DNA of 64,000 nucleotides from contig JAGTWJ010000003.1 of the NCBI GenBank assembly GCA_020064725.1, positions 620,001 to 684,000 on the forward strand, in the 5' to 3' direction. Below the pieces are notes generated by a model. That model was not told the DNA's origin. It searched no databases and was given only the letters and a program-made list of their open reading frames with translations. Both the position numbers and the translations under genes were made by a program. This document shows, piece after piece, positions 23,644 through 35,689 of this stretch. Origin of the DNA: Drechslerella dactyloides (Eukaryota; Ascomycota; Orbiliomycetes; Orbiliales; Orbiliaceae). Position 1 is the first letter of the stretch. The number at the start of each line of letters is the position of its first letter.

Positions 23644-25177
23644 GTTGTGTTATCGAGTCCAGATCCCCCCTCCTTCTATGATGCCTTTTTGGAGGGGCTT
23701 GGAACTGAGCAACAGCACTTATCTAGGCCAGCATTCCGCTGGAGGGACAAAGTTACTGTCACCCAATTAGCTAAGATAGGGTTGATGAAACTACAGCGCT
23801 AGTGCTGCTGCCCACAGTTTGGGTACAGAGATATTCGAATTGGGGAGGAAGTAAAGGTTCTATTCTATGACGAACGAGGCTGAAATAGATTGATATATGA
23901 AGTGAACCTCAAATTGATTAATGACGCGTGGGATACACATTCTTATGGGATCTACTTAGCCTTCCAAGCTGGAGACGTACACGCATGCGCATGGCGATAC
24001 CTACCTAGGCTATAAGCTGGTCGAAGACCCTTGTCTGAGTGCTGCATGCATGAGCTCTGATGCCCCACGCAGTCTATCTTCGATAGGACGAGGCTGGAAG
24101 TTTCAATTTTCATTTTCCGAGAGCTGGACACCGCCTGCATGCTTATGCACTGAGGTAATTTTCTACCTCTAGGCCTCTTCGACCCCTCACTTCTCCTCTT
24201 TCTGCTCATCGCACGCTATGATGCAGAGAAACCCGGATTTAATGACACCAACAAACCAGTCTCGTGCCCCGCCTCTATCCGAATCCTCACGAGCAATATG
24301 GCGTGCAGGGTGTTGCATGGGGGCTTGGCGAATGTACCGGTACCTGTACATTCAACGGTTTGACAGTGTCGGAAGGCCCGACTTCCAGTTGCAGCATTAG
24401 TCCTTGAGCTAACGGAAACTCCAGAGCACAGACTCGTGAGACCATGGGAAACAGCTCAGCAAATTTCTCAGCCTCGATACCACGGCGTTGATCTTGACTT
24501 GCGAAAATTGCTGTGTCTCAGAAAGGCAGCATCCGCGTCCCCGAGACTACAGTTCCCTACATCGGAAATCCCATGACTTGAGGGATTCCCCATATTCAGT
24601 CTACTATCTTCCCTGGCTTAACCGGATTCAGATATTTGCAACACTGTCAACGCGAGACTCAAGCCGCATATTAGCACCAGCTAGATTTAAGAACTCCCTA
24701 TTGAGCTGACCTGCCTGCCCCGACAGGAATAGGCCAGAGAAGTGGGTGCTTCAATTATAAAGAGATTGATGATTGATCAGACACATGAAACCACTGTCCT
24801 TCATATATAATGCGTAGCTAGGCCGAGACTTTTTGATCTGGCTGCAGACATTAACTAGTATTAGCGACTGCAGATTCAAAGCCATATATATATAGCTTCA
24901 CATAAACCTAGCCTTTAATTGTGGTATGCCATCCCCTATTTAGTGATGGACTTGGTAATGCGTGGCTCATAGCGTATCGAAATATCGCTAATGGCGTCTG
25001 CCAATTGGTACTCTTTCTCCATGCATGTTCTACAATGATCGCACCTCCCGTAAAAGTACAAGGAGGCCGGTAGCCGATCTCGTGCGGACCCATCAGTAGC
25101 TCTGCGAACTAAATCTAAAACTAGTAAGGCTCCAGTGGTTCGATGATGCATTTTAAGCTCAGGTCCCCCATCGAGCT
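23644..25177. other. Intergenic region upstream of the NACHT-like gene
   Basis: About 1.5 kb with the NACHT-like promoter on its left side and the 3' region of the next minus-strand gene on its right. It contains the second copy of the GTACCGGTAC motif (24330-24353) and a short TA run near 24886-24893. No gene is supported. Confidence 0.4.
24330..24353. promoter_or_regulatory. GTACCGGTAC near-palindrome, copy 2
   Basis: GAATGTACCGGTACCTGTAC followed by ATTC makes an imperfect palindrome whose 8-base outer arms match. It lies 0.69 kb upstream of the NACHT-like ATG; compare 14030-14050. Confidence 0.3.
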
Positions 25178-25948
25178 CTAGCTCTTATATCCTAGAGTCC
25201 CATCATCCATCCTTTTCAGATAGCTTGGGCCCTTATAGTCTCCCTCGTCATCGCCCTCCATGCCTTCACCAGCACCAAGCTCGTCGGTCTCTACTGGAAA
25301 CCTCACCTCGTCATCCACTTCGTGAATCACATCCTCCTTGTCCTTATGTTCGTGGTCACCCTCCGGTCGCATTTCCTCCGGAAAGACATTGTAATAGTCT
25401 CTCTCCACTTCTTCATGCCACACGACAGCCAACAGCTCCATCAAGTCTGATATCCGGCAGGAATAGTGATAACCGTCACTACGCTTGTCTGCGACGGTAT
25501 AGCTTTTTAAAATCAGCCGCCCGATCCACCTATTGCGAAGAACACTCTGCTGGCATGGCCACGGCCACCGCATCAAGACTTCTTCGACTACTTCGTCCGT
25601 CAGGATGTGGCTCAACAATCGTCTAGTGCTCCCTAGTGCCCTTAGCAGTGTATGCTCGTCCCGCTCGACGCCTAGCAGTGTGCGGGCAAAAACGTTGATG
25701 AGAATCTGTAGATGGTGCAAGCTGTACGGTTGAAAGCGAGCCCAATGGCCGCGCTTGCCAATATCGGAAGGGGTAAAGTGCTCTAGAAGGAAGAGCAACG
25801 TCGGGGAGTGCCGTTGGAGGATAATGGCGTGGAAGTAGAGCTGAGATTTCACGGCGGAAATTAAGCGGAGGGCGGCGGTTATGTGGGAGTCCTTGCGGTG
25901 GCGCACGGGTATGGATAGCTGCAGCCTTGGGAAGCTAGCGGCGGGCAT
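25178..25948 (-). CDS. Uncharacterised protein, tandem paralogue 1
   Basis: A single-exon frame of 256 residues. Family unknown. It aligns by eye with the protein at 26589-27365: LY-H---LQ---P-LL--L---TP---K near residue 35, then IGR-IL-SYT--D and E--A--W---VER in the middle. The C-terminal 60 residues are strongly acidic and probably disordered. There is no signal peptide. Same strand as its paralogue, 640 bases apart, so it probably arose by local duplication. Function is not inferred. Confidence 0.65.
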   Translation of the reverse strand: MPAASFPRLQLSIPVRHRKDSHITAALRLISAVKSQLYFHAIILQRHSPTLLFLLEHFTPSDIGKRGHWARFQPYSLHHLQILINVFARTLLGVERDEHTLLRALGSTRRLLSHILTDEVVEEVLMRWPWPCQQSVLRNRWIGRLILKSYTVADKRSDGYHYSCRISDLMELLAVVWHEEVERDYYNVFPEEMRPEGDHEHKDKEDVIHEVDDEVRFPVETDELGAGEGMEGDDEGDYKGPSYLKRMDDGTLGYKS

Positions 25949-26588
25949 CCTAGATAAGTTCTAGAGAACGAGTCGACAGTCGCATCTCAGAGTCCTCAAG
26001 TCGGTAGTTTCCCGCAGAACAGTTCACGAACAAGGATAGATTTAGATATATTGATATGTACCTCGAGACTATGTAGACGCGAATAGGGGTGGAGTGTATA
26101 AGGTTCAGTACGCAGATCCGCGATACAGCCAAACAAGGTTGACACAAAGAGTAGTAATCAATTTATGCCGTTGCAGATGGACAATGTGCACATATGCGCC
26201 GATCAAAGTGCGGACTCTATGAAATAGCGATTCTATATGCACGCCAGCAACGGGGAAAAGCGCCGAGAAGATGGAAGAACAGCCGCGGGAACGATAACAG
26301 CACTGAATGCCAAATCGAGGGTACTTTCCATGTGCGTATGAACAAGCAAGCAAGCTTAACAGTAAACTCCACCCAGTAGTCCAGGAATGCAAGTTATAAA
26401 GATCCCAAGAATGCAGAGTAACGGAACGCCAAAAACTTCCCGCGATTCCATAAAAAAACAAGTAACCGAAGACTCCGCAGCCAAAACTCCATCCGAACCC
26501 GCTGTATTTCCCAAGCGTCAGAGAAGAGGGACCGTTAACAAAAAATGAAAAAATTGCAAGTTAGATATGGAAACGCAAAATGATCCCC
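25949..26588. other. Spacer between the tandem paralogues
   Basis: It should contain the promoter of the gene at 25178-25948 and the 3' region of the gene at 26589-27365. Short open frames on both strands are not convincing. Confidence 0.4.
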
Positions 26589-27365
26589 TCATTTCGCATT
26601 CACTGCCTGCTCGAGCGCCCTCTCCTCCGCCTTCTCGAGCGAATTCTCCTCCGTTTTCGAAGATGGCGGGCTCTGCTGCTCGGGCTCTGATGTAGGCGAC
26701 AGCTGCGATGGCTCACCCTCTTCTCCTTCCGTCACTTCTCGAATCGTCCAGACCTGCAATGTCTGGCGGTCCCTGCGAACCTTCCCCCATGTGCTCCTGA
26801 GCTCCTCGCTCCACTCGCTAACGACATCCGCGTTCGCCAGGAAACCAAGTTGCTTCACCCGTCGCTCGACCGCTTTTTCCCATGCCAGAGCAACCATTTC
26901 CGCGAACTCTCGGTTATCGATCCATGTGCCCCGCACTTCGCCCTTCTCGCACACATGGTCCAGGCAGGTGTAGGAGGGCAGAATGTAACGGCCAATACCC
27001 GGTTGTCGACCTGCCGGCTGCAGCCATTTTTCGACTGTCCGCTTTAGCAGTTTATATTCGACTTTTAATGGCTGCTCGAGAGTGCTGTAGTCTTTGTGGA
27101 CCATGTCCTGAGCGATGTGTACGGTTGATGAGGCCATGCTGCGACATCCCTCGTTTGCAGGGTCGAAGAACTGCCAGAATTTACGCGGGGCGGTCGGCGT
27201 GTAGGTTGTTAGAAAGGTGAGGAGTTCGGGCGGACAGGATTGCAGTAGCTCTTCATGGTGGTAGAGCTCGCGTAGTGTGGACTGGAGGTTGGCCTGGGCG
27301 GAGAGGAGGTGTTGGTGGTGCTTGGTGAGGAAATAGAGTGAAGAAGTGGTCGACCAGAGCCCCAT
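26589..27365 (-). CDS. Uncharacterised protein, tandem paralogue 2
   Basis: A single-exon frame of 258 residues related to the adjacent 25178-25948 product (shared GIGRYILPSYT / WIGRLILKSYT block, shared W---VER block). The N-terminal half is helical with many Leu and His; the C-terminal 60 residues are Glu/Pro/Ser-rich and probably disordered. No membrane segment or signal peptide. The start ATG is followed by GLWSTTSS; no better upstream ATG was seen. Family and function are unknown to me. Confidence 0.65.
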   Translation of the reverse strand: MGLWSTTSSLYFLTKHHQHLLSAQANLQSTLRELYHHEELLQSCPPELLTFLTTYTPTAPRKFWQFFDPANEGCRSMASSTVHIAQDMVHKDYSTLEQPLKVEYKLLKRTVEKWLQPAGRQPGIGRYILPSYTCLDHVCEKGEVRGTWIDNREFAEMVALAWEKAVERRVKQLGFLANADVVSEWSEELRSTWGKVRRDRQTLQVWTIREVTEGEEGEPSQLSPTSEPEQQSPPSSKTEENSLEKAEERALEQAVNAK

Positions 27366-30300
27366 CTTCGGTTCTTCCCCTGTGGGCTATCCGGTGATTG
27401 AATCTGACTGGACTATTCTCGGGTTGGTATGGCGGCCGTTCCGTCGACTTTCTTTCTGATCAGGTGAGTGGTTGATATTTTTGTGATGGTCGTATAATTT
27501 GAGAGACTTTCATGCGAGGTGAGGCGATCGCGAGTGGCCTTTTGGTGTCTTTCGCTCTACGAAATTAATACAGGCGAGGAGGATAGGACAGCAGAGGGAA
27601 ACTGCAGGGCGACGGCGAGAGTAATTAAAGGTAGCAGCGAGTTAACAGCTAGAGGGCGAGTGGGCCAGCGGCAATGTGCATAAACGTATGCAAGGTCTTT
27701 CTAGTGAATATTCGAGAACTAGGAATTCCAGAGTGGTGGATCTCAAACACTCAGTCGCATTTCGTTCCTTCCAGCTAAGATCACTGTAATTGGCCCACCG
27801 ATTTTCCAGGCGCCCGATAGCAGTAATATATAGCTGCCGTGTAGCCTGAAGCGTATAATTTTAAGCACGGTATCGCCTAGTGCACCGTCGCCGTGCTTTG
27901 TTTTGGTTTTGCCAGTTTGAAAATTCTTCGTCGACTGTGAGAGTATTGGGTTTTAAAACCGGCGTGTGCTGGCGGAGGGAATCCCGTGGGCGGCGGCGCG
28001 GAGGGCGCACTGTGGAATGTTGCAAACCCGGGAAAAAGAAGAAGGCTCCGTTAGACGAGCGGATTAATTTTAAATCCGAGTAGTGAGTCGCACTCGATGG
28101 AGTCGGGCTTCATTTGGAGGGAAAAGAAAAGGCGTCGTTGGAGGTCGGAGCCATACACTTCGAGATATACTCTGCCGGTCGTAATGTATTGCGGCCAAGG
28201 TATCGACAAACCGGTGTGACGATAGTCGCCTTCAAAGCGGGCGACCAACTTTATATAGTCTGTCTGCAACTATCTCGTCAGACACAAGTCATATCGTCGA
28301 TCTGAATTGGCTGATTGGCACCTGCGGACGCCTGTGGGGATACGTGTACGACAGCCATTCGGTCTCGACCCTCATTGGTAGCCACTTGCCTTCTCCATTG
28401 GCCACTCGAGATACCAAACGGTCAGCCTGCCAGCGAGAAATTCAAATGCGAGCTGCGGGTGGGTGAGTTGTCTGCAGGTTAAGCGGCAGTGACGGCCGAG
28501 TGCGAGCTCATCTGCAGAAGGATTTGTCGTCGCACACCCGCCTCGCTCCGACGTTCTGGGTTTTCTGCGACCATTCTGCCAGTTTTCCCGCCGCTTGCCT
28601 TCTTTTTTCATTTTGCGCCCCACCACCCATCAGGAATTGATGCAGAAGGTGCAGGCGAGCGGGCCCGGATGATGGGATAGGCTGCCCAGCGGATGCTAAC
28701 AGGCTATCTCTCGAGGCAGCGTTGTCGGCCTTCGTAAAATTCCCTCTGCGGGAAATGGAATTACTCTAAATAGAAATGCCGCTTCTGGAATCCGTGATAC
28801 CTTGCAGGGTAAGCGCCATGGAAGACCCCGGTCGCTGGTCCCCGTCCACAACGCCCAACTCAACCTGATTTACGCTGCGAGAATAGTAATGGCAAGGGCC
28901 GTCCTACTCCGTACGATAATCGAACTCAGTTTACCGGACATTAAATGTCCTACCAGGCTACCGAAGACCGTTACCCTCTCCGTCCGGCATTCGTTCCACA
29001 AGGGCCATCTCATGCGGTCCGCGGGACAGCGTTCTCACCCATGCTGCAAAAGCCGGTCTAAAAACGGTCTGCACGCATTACTGTTGACATAAACTATTGT
29101 TCTTATATCTATCAGTATTTTTATAGGCCAATTGTCTTCCAGATTCGGCTCACAGAGGCGGGTGAAATCTTGAACTATTACATTACGATCACATTATGAA
29201 ATTATGCGAGAAGAGAAACCCGCGATCTAGCTAGAGAGCAAAAGGCCATTTGCCTCATACTCAGGCTTCCGATGATCATACCATCCCAAGAAACCAATGG
29301 ATGCTGGATACTCAATTTCTCGCCAAACGAGCCGAGCCGGCGCCCCCATGATAACCTTATTCAGATGGAAGCTACGGATAGCATAAGCAAGAAAGGCAGC
29401 TCATCGGAAAATTAGGATCTCTCATCCCATGCCTGCATCTAGCCCTTCTGTGCCAAATGAAACCGGTCTTCTACCCAATGGGATAGAATCAACTAGTTCA
29501 AGCTGATCTGTAAAAATATACTGATGAGCGAAAAATCGAAATCCGAACCGCTCCGAACGATTCTACATGATATGATAATCAGCTTCCAATGCTGCTATGA
29601 AGGACTAACATGATCAGCCGATGACACCAACTGCAAACGGACGCGCGCATAGAGGTATCGCATGCATGCACTGTTGATCAGACAGCGTGCTGGACCGACT
29701 CACCGGCTCCCAAATCCCGACCGGTTTCAAGCTTTCAGCAAATTGCAACCTCTGACTCCTCCCTGCAGCTAACACTCTAACCCAGAGTATTTGAAACCAC
29801 ACGCGCCCGCGGGACCCAGGAGGTCGCGGTCGATATTCGATCCCGTGTGCGGGCCACGAGTGAACGCCCCTGCAATGCACTGCGACGTTTCGATTCAATT
29901 CCTGCCGAGCGGCGATATCCAGCTATCATATCAGATGACGGGCAGTGCATGGCCAGCCTGCATTCAAATTTGCCATCCGGATCCAATAGCTGGATGGATA
30001 TCTCAACCTGCGGCCTTCGGAAGATAATCAACCACCACCGCAGCAACCTCGCGTAGCAACCTGCATTCCTGCCGTCGTTTTCGGCGCTTAAGCTCTCGAG
30101 CTTCGAGCTGCAGCTACAGGGTTAGCTCCAAGAACGCGAACGGCGCAGCGGCGAACCCGGCCGGTTGCCAGGTTAGGGCTGAGATGAACCGAGTTTTAGA
30201 TACGCGTCATGCATGATTGCTTGCTTCCCCGGAAATTCACCATGCACGCAACCGTCTCCCGATCGGTTGCGTAACCCCATTTCAGGTCTGTGCGTTGGGT

Positions 30301-31014
30301 ATCTGCCAGGTTCCCTTCGAGAAACCCTCCGGTTTGACACGCAGGGATTCCTGTGACGCATACTCCCAGGCCGCAATCTGTAGCAGCGGCGTTCCTTTAG
30401 CGAATCAGGTTCAGAATCGGCGAACCTTCTCAAAGCATTCGTAACCGATGCTAGCTTGCAGACGCATTCCAGGATGAAGATCGGGGCAATTCTCATATCT
30501 TCTAGGATATCTTTGCGCGCACTATGGAGAGCGAGCTCCGAGCATCAGGATTCAAAAGACGAATTCGAATGCTCTATCGTTAGTCACGACGTGTAACTAG
30601 CTGCGTGGGCATGAGATCCTTGCAACCGTTGTTGAGTGTCGATGAATCCAAAATCTGATAGTACTTCCTTGAAGAATATTCGAATATCAACACCCCTGCA
30701 GCTTTATGCCTTGCTAGTACCATGCCCATGGTGTGCACCGATATTCATGAATTTCTTTTTTCTACTCTCAGTTTTAGTCTCGGGTCAGATGTCTGCCCGG
30801 GATTTCCGATCATGTGTGCCTCCATCAGGGTAGTTATCGTGGATCACCTTAAGCCTGTAGCATATAGACGTGACGGAGCTCTCTCAAATGTACCATCGAA
30901 TTCTGGTCATACTTTTGTTACCGCTCGTGCTTAATATACAGAGCGCGAATACATACTGATATTCCGATAAGAAACCGATCCAAGCATTCTCCGAAGGTAG
31001 GATATAAGCGATAT
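27366..31014. other. 3.6-kb gene-poor region
   Basis: The longest stretch without a supported gene. Open frames of up to 107 codons (for example 29614-30496) overlap on both strands, lack start context and show no family signal. No terminal repeats, transposase motifs, tRNA boxes or tandem repeats were found by eye. It could hold decayed transposon sequence or a non-coding RNA; I see no positive evidence for either. Confidence 0.4.
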
Positions 31015-32888
31015 TCAGAAATGAAGATAATAGTCCACCGGAGCTCCGAAATGCGCCCCGGCGAGGTCGTCGTCAAAGGCGTACAGGTCGTCTAGCCTGC
31101 CAAAGCGATAAACCTGACGACCATCACGGTCAGGATGACCGAAAATTTGCCAAGTCTGCAGCATAAAATCGAACCACACAGGTGGCGGCGCATCATCTCC
31201 AAGACTATCTGGGAACCGATACCCACAGCGCATTTTCTCGAGCACCATTTGATACCTGACCTGCAACACTCGGCCGGCGAAACATTTGTTGTGCGATTTC
31301 CAGCTATCCAGAATGTCTGCGGATCCTCGAAACGATGCTTTCAATGCTCTTTTCAGGCTATCGCCGCTTTTCATAATGTACTGGTACCCTGCCCTGTAGT
31401 CAGTATTCCGTTGGAAGGCTTCGTGCTCACCAAAGAACCTCATGTCGATGGTTGAAAGTTTCGGGCAGGAAACCGCAAGATTGTCAACCATTTCTCCGAG
31501 AAAATTGCAATTGTCCTCGACGAAACAGATCGCGAGCTCCTCGAGGTTGCGACAACGTGAAAGAGCTCGTTTTGCAAGATTTCCTGGGTAATCTAACCAG
31601 CACCAGACACCGATAACTGGAGAGTACACCTTGAGGCTTTTCAGAGACGTTTCGTGCATCGGAATAACCTGGGACCAGAATTTCAAGCCAAGGGACTCGG
31701 AGCTCGCAGACGGACACTCGATATCCAAAGATACTATGAAGTTAGCATCCTGGAGCAAATACTTACTGACGGTATCACTGTAAGCATTGACCCTAAGATG
31801 CTGGAGAAGATGCCTTGCTTCTAAAAGCTGGTTGAGCGCATTATCCCTGGCTTCGTACTCCTCCTCCTGTCCCCTGCTCACAATCAATGCCAGTTTCGTT
31901 AGGTTTGGCGCATTCGTCCATTTCAGGTCAAGCATGCCGCAGAGTTCAACGACGCCATTCTCAATATGCTCCAGGGTTCTGATTCCGTTTAGCGCTGAGG
32001 CTATAGGGTCCAGGATGCAATTGTAGACTCTAGCATCAATGAAGATAGATTTGAGGTTCGGGCATCTTCGAATTAGCTTAGATATCGGGTTCCTGCCGGG
32101 GGGTCCTCGTCGTGCTAGGACCCCGGGCTTCATTGCCCTTAGCGCCAGCGAGTTCAGATCTGACAGGCATTCAAGTATCCCTTGTAGTTCGGCGTACATG
32201 CCATAGAGCGGGTCCAAATCGATGTGCACATCCAAGCTGTATCGTCGCTGAACCATAGGCGGGCACAGGACCATTACGATGCCGAGTTGTATATGCGTTG
32301 GCAAGTCGCTACTAATCCTCCATCTATTGATTCCGCAAGTCAGTACGGTTGTTCCATTCTCGGGTTCGAATTCAGTGATTGTATAACATACTTGATGTTT
32401 CGCAAGAGCGGTAGCACACGAATGACTTTTGCTATTAGATCGACGAATAGGTCGAGTTGCGGCCGCGGGATGACCTTCTGGTATTCTGTGATCTCGCCCC
32501 GAGCGGCCATCGCAGGAGATTCGTAAGGAGGCAGCTTGATGGTGCCTTTCTGAAGTGTCAGGTATCGCTGGACGCAATCGATCTCCTTGATCATGTATGG
32601 ATGCCGGGTATCGATGACTAGGGTCCTGATAGCGGCGAGTGGGTTCAGGTCGGCGCCTTGACATGGGTGGTCCATCAGGTGGTCGCAGAGAGCCGAAAGT
32701 GATCGCAACCTCGCTTTGCTCCATTTTGGTGCTCCAAGACGGATCGCGAAGGACCTGTAAAGGTGTGAAAAGGCCGCCGCCGACGTATTCGTTCGTGGGA
32801 AGGCTAGTCGAAGAGACTTGAGGGATCTCTTGTCCAGGTAGGCCGAGATTTCGAGATGGAGCTCGAGAGGTAGTTCGGTGAATAGCAT
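31015..32888 (-). CDS. F-box protein with leucine-rich C-terminal region
   Basis: Two exons: 32888-32392 and about 32323-31015. The intron donor is GTATGT with a TACTGAC-like branch site. Two in-frame acceptors, six bases apart (exon starting at 32323 or 32317), give 601 or 599 residues. The F-box is at the extreme N-terminus (LFTELPLELHLEISAYLDKR). The C-terminal region has irregular LRR-like blocks such as RCPNLKSIFIDA, CRNLEELAICF and SCPKLSTIDMRF, typical of fungal F-box/LRR adaptors of SCF ubiquitin ligases. The target is unknown. A longer open frame extends upstream to 32976 in the second exon's frame but is antisense-like reading through exon 1 in the wrong frame. Confidence 0.75.
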
Positions 32889-33304
32889 GATGGGCGATGA
32901 AGCGGAATTGTCCCCGTCGCAAATCGGCAGGGCGCGATGTCGAGAGTTTAAACTTTCGGTGTGGAGTCAAGTGCAAGTGGGCGATGAGTTAAGTCGCAGG
33001 ATCACAGTGAAGAAGGGCTGACGTCCAGCGCAGTACGAATGACTGCGTGTTGTCGGCAACTTAAGGCCTGCGAAGGAGACGATTGTACAAGCCAGGCCAT
33101 CAAAATTTATTATCGCCCAAATGGCACTTCTAAATAAGTATATACATGCATGAAACCATCAAACGTGTAACACCAGCTGGCTGGCATCGAGGCTAACCAG
33201 CTAGTGCACGCAAGGCGAATCTAACGCCGGGTTCAGAGTCCAAATGCAGCCAAGAGTCTACAACTACTAAATCTAGTTCGAGATACACCCATCCCTGCAC
33301 CAGC
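32889..33304. other. Intergenic: F-box promoter and decarboxylase 3' region
   Basis: 416 bases between two minus-strand genes; no recognisable feature. Confidence 0.4.
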
Positions 33305-35110
33305 TTACGCCACATAGTATGTCTCTCTCATCTGCCGCACTACCGCCTCTCCGATGTCTGAGATCTCTGCCACCAGCCTTTCTACTGTCTCTCTTGGTGT
33401 TTGAATGTTAACAACTGCCCTGAAGAACTTGCCCTCAGCCTCTCTGCCCTCCAGCGCCGGTGCATAGTCAATCATAAATCCCCGGCTCACCAGCGTTCTG
33501 GTGATTCTTTCTGTTATCTTCGAATTGTACACTCCAACAAGTCTGTTCGTGTCCTGTTCACTTAAACTCTCTAGGCCCGGTGGGGCCACCTGCCCTTCTT
33601 CCGTCCCAAATACATCTCGTCCGCGCGGCGCGTAATTGAAGCACACCTGTAGGCACGGCGGGGGATCCGTCGAGACCAGTTTAAAGTCGTCATGTTTTGC
33701 GACAATCGCGACCATATGCGCCGCCACGCTATGCGCTCTCTCCACCATGTGGGCGTAGCCACCGGAACCATAGTACTGCCATGCAAGAAACAGCTTTAAG
33801 CTGTCGCCTCTCCGTCCACACTGCAGCGTCATGTCCGCCAAGTCGTAGGGTTCCTTCCATGTACATGTACTGCCGTCTGCGCCATCCTCGTCCGTATCAT
33901 GGAACAGGTATCCGGCCCGTAGCGTATTCGCCTGATGGAACTGCTGCATGTCTTTGCCAAGCAGGAACGAACAAGTGACCGGAACGCCCATCATCTTGTG
34001 CGGATTGATCGCAATCGAATCCGCCAGTTCTGCGCCAGCCAAACACTCTCGCCGCAGCTTCTCCGAGAACACAAGGCTGCCACCCCATGCGCCATCAATA
34101 TGGAACCACATGCGGTGCCTTTTGGCGATCTGCGAGATTTCCTGGAATGGGTCGAAAGACCCTAATACTGTGCTTCCCGCTGTAGCATTGACGTAGAACG
34201 GCGTCTCTCCTCGCGCCTTAGCTTCAAGCACCAGCCGTTCCAGTTCCGAGGGTATCATTTGGCCTGTGACTTTGTCAATGGGAACAGGTATCGCTGAAGC
34301 GCTACCGAATCCGCACATCTGTGCTGCCTTCTCAATTGAGTAATGTCCATGAGCGCTAGTGAAGAGTGCTAGCTTCAAACCACCAGCGTTGTTTCCCTCG
34401 GTCTTCGTCCGCGGGTATAGTATGTTCCGGGCTATAACGATAGAGGTAGTATTCGACGCGGAGCCGCCCTGAACCGAGATCCCGCCGCTTCTAGGACCAG
34501 TAAAACCAAAAAGCGCCGCAAGCGATTTCGACACATGCTTCTCGATCAACGTTAGAACCGGCGATACCTGGTATACGTGTAGATTGGTGTTGAGGACACT
34601 GAGAATCAACTCAGCGGCGACGCCAGGTGCCACTGGTGCTGAGTAAAGCTTATCCAGGAAGCCAGGAGCCGATGTATTCACGCTATACTTCAGAATTGAT
34701 TCCAAGGTAGAGAGGATACCCTGCTGCCCGAGCGGGTTAGACGGTAGTGCTAGCGTCGATGAAAGTATACTCGTGAGCTCTTCGGGTGAGCGATAGTCTA
34801 CCAGCGTAGACTTGTGAGTAGCAGCATTCGTGATGTGAGTTTTGTATTCCGTATCCGCAGCCTCGACAAAGGGGATCAACCGCTGCAATACAGCTTTGAG
34901 CAGCCCCTCGAGCTCCGATGCCCGGGAAGTTTGCATGTTGCCATTTGCATTGGAGCTGCTGTTGGGTAAAGCTGATGGTCCTAGTGAACCCATCCTGAAG
35001 TCGACGAGGTAATATAGTGGTTTATGCGCAAATAAATCGTCGCTCTTGTTTCCGGGCGGTGTGGCGAGATCATTTTGAATCTGCGAGCGCTCAATATCAT
35101 ATATACTCAA
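33305..35110 (-). CDS. PLP-dependent group II amino-acid decarboxylase
   Basis: A single-exon frame of 601 residues (561 if it starts at the in-frame ATG at 34993, MGSLGPS, which may be the real start). It belongs to the glutamate / aromatic-amino-acid / cysteine-sulfinate decarboxylase fold. Seen: SVQGGSASNTTSI (phosphate cradle), His256 in HGHYS (cofactor stacking), HIDGAWGG (Asp339, pyridine nitrogen) and Lys372 in NPHKMMG (Schiff base). NPHKMMG with GGSASN resembles the GAD/CSAD group of animals and fungi more than bacterial GadB. It would release CO2 from an amino acid in the cytosol; the substrate cannot be read from sequence. The lack of introns contrasts with neighbouring genes. Confidence 0.9.
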   Translation of the reverse strand: MSIYDIERSQIQNDLATPPGNKSDDLFAHKPLYYLVDFRMGSLGPSALPNSSSNANGNMQTSRASELEGLLKAVLQRLIPFVEAADTEYKTHITNAATHKSTLVDYRSPEELTSILSSTLALPSNPLGQQGILSTLESILKYSVNTSAPGFLDKLYSAPVAPGVAAELILSVLNTNLHVYQVSPVLTLIEKHVSKSLAALFGFTGPRSGGISVQGGSASNTTSIVIARNILYPRTKTEGNNAGGLKLALFTSAHGHYSIEKAAQMCGFGSASAIPVPIDKVTGQMIPSELERLVLEAKARGETPFYVNATAGSTVLGSFDPFQEISQIAKRHRMWFHIDGAWGGSLVFSEKLRRECLAGAELADSIAINPHKMMGVPVTCSFLLGKDMQQFHQANTLRAGYLFHDTDEDGADGSTCTWKEPYDLADMTLQCGRRGDSLKLFLAWQYYGSGGYAHMVERAHSVAAHMVAIVAKHDDFKLVSTDPPPCLQVCFNYAPRGRDVFGTEEGQVAPPGLESLSEQDTNRLVGVYNSKITERITRTLVSRGFMIDYAPALEGREAEGKFFRAVVNIQTPRETVERLVAEISDIGEAVVRQMRETYYVA

Positions 35111-35689
35111 AACCCAAGCTCCAAACTTTGCCGATGAAAACCTTAATGAAGCACGCCACTGGAAATTTTTCAGGCACGGGTCGAGAAGGCCATAATGTCT
35201 TAGAACCCTTGAGAGCTCGCCTTGCGATGCTGTCGCCTAATGCTTATGCAGTTCCATTGAACGGCGAGTTCCCTATGCGCCGGCTTCGTGGGGGCACCAC
35301 GTCAGGCGAAGGCGCCGTTTTGATGCTGCAAGGGTGACCCGGAACCTCGGATCCAGTCAATCGAGCTCTGTTCCATTTTTTTCTCGTAAGCTTACACCCA
35401 CGGCTCTCCAGGTCTATCCAATGCCGCTAGCGACCGGAGTCCAGGGAGTAGCTTAGTGGGGAATATCGCGATTCAAGTTTCCCGTTACGTCAAAATGCAC
35501 CCCCAAACGCCACTAGCCTGTGCCTTTCTTTTCGATAGATGTTGCTGCAATTCAACTGTAGAAATGTCATATATTCCAGCTCCATTGAACTCCCCGCTTA
35601 CTCAAATAAACCAATTCCAATTTATCCCGTCCCTAACACCGGCAGACTCCTTTCATCGAATTCGTAGAGCGTTACGTTACGCGCGTTCG
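35111..35689. other. Intergenic between two minus-strand genes
   Basis: It holds the decarboxylase promoter and the 3' region of the acidic protein gene. No gene or repeat was recognised. Confidence 0.4.

Noticed and set aside
29614..30496. Cluster of overlapping open frames in the 3.6-kb gap
   Set aside because: They overlap on both strands, lack recognisable motifs, and no transposase or terminal repeats were found.
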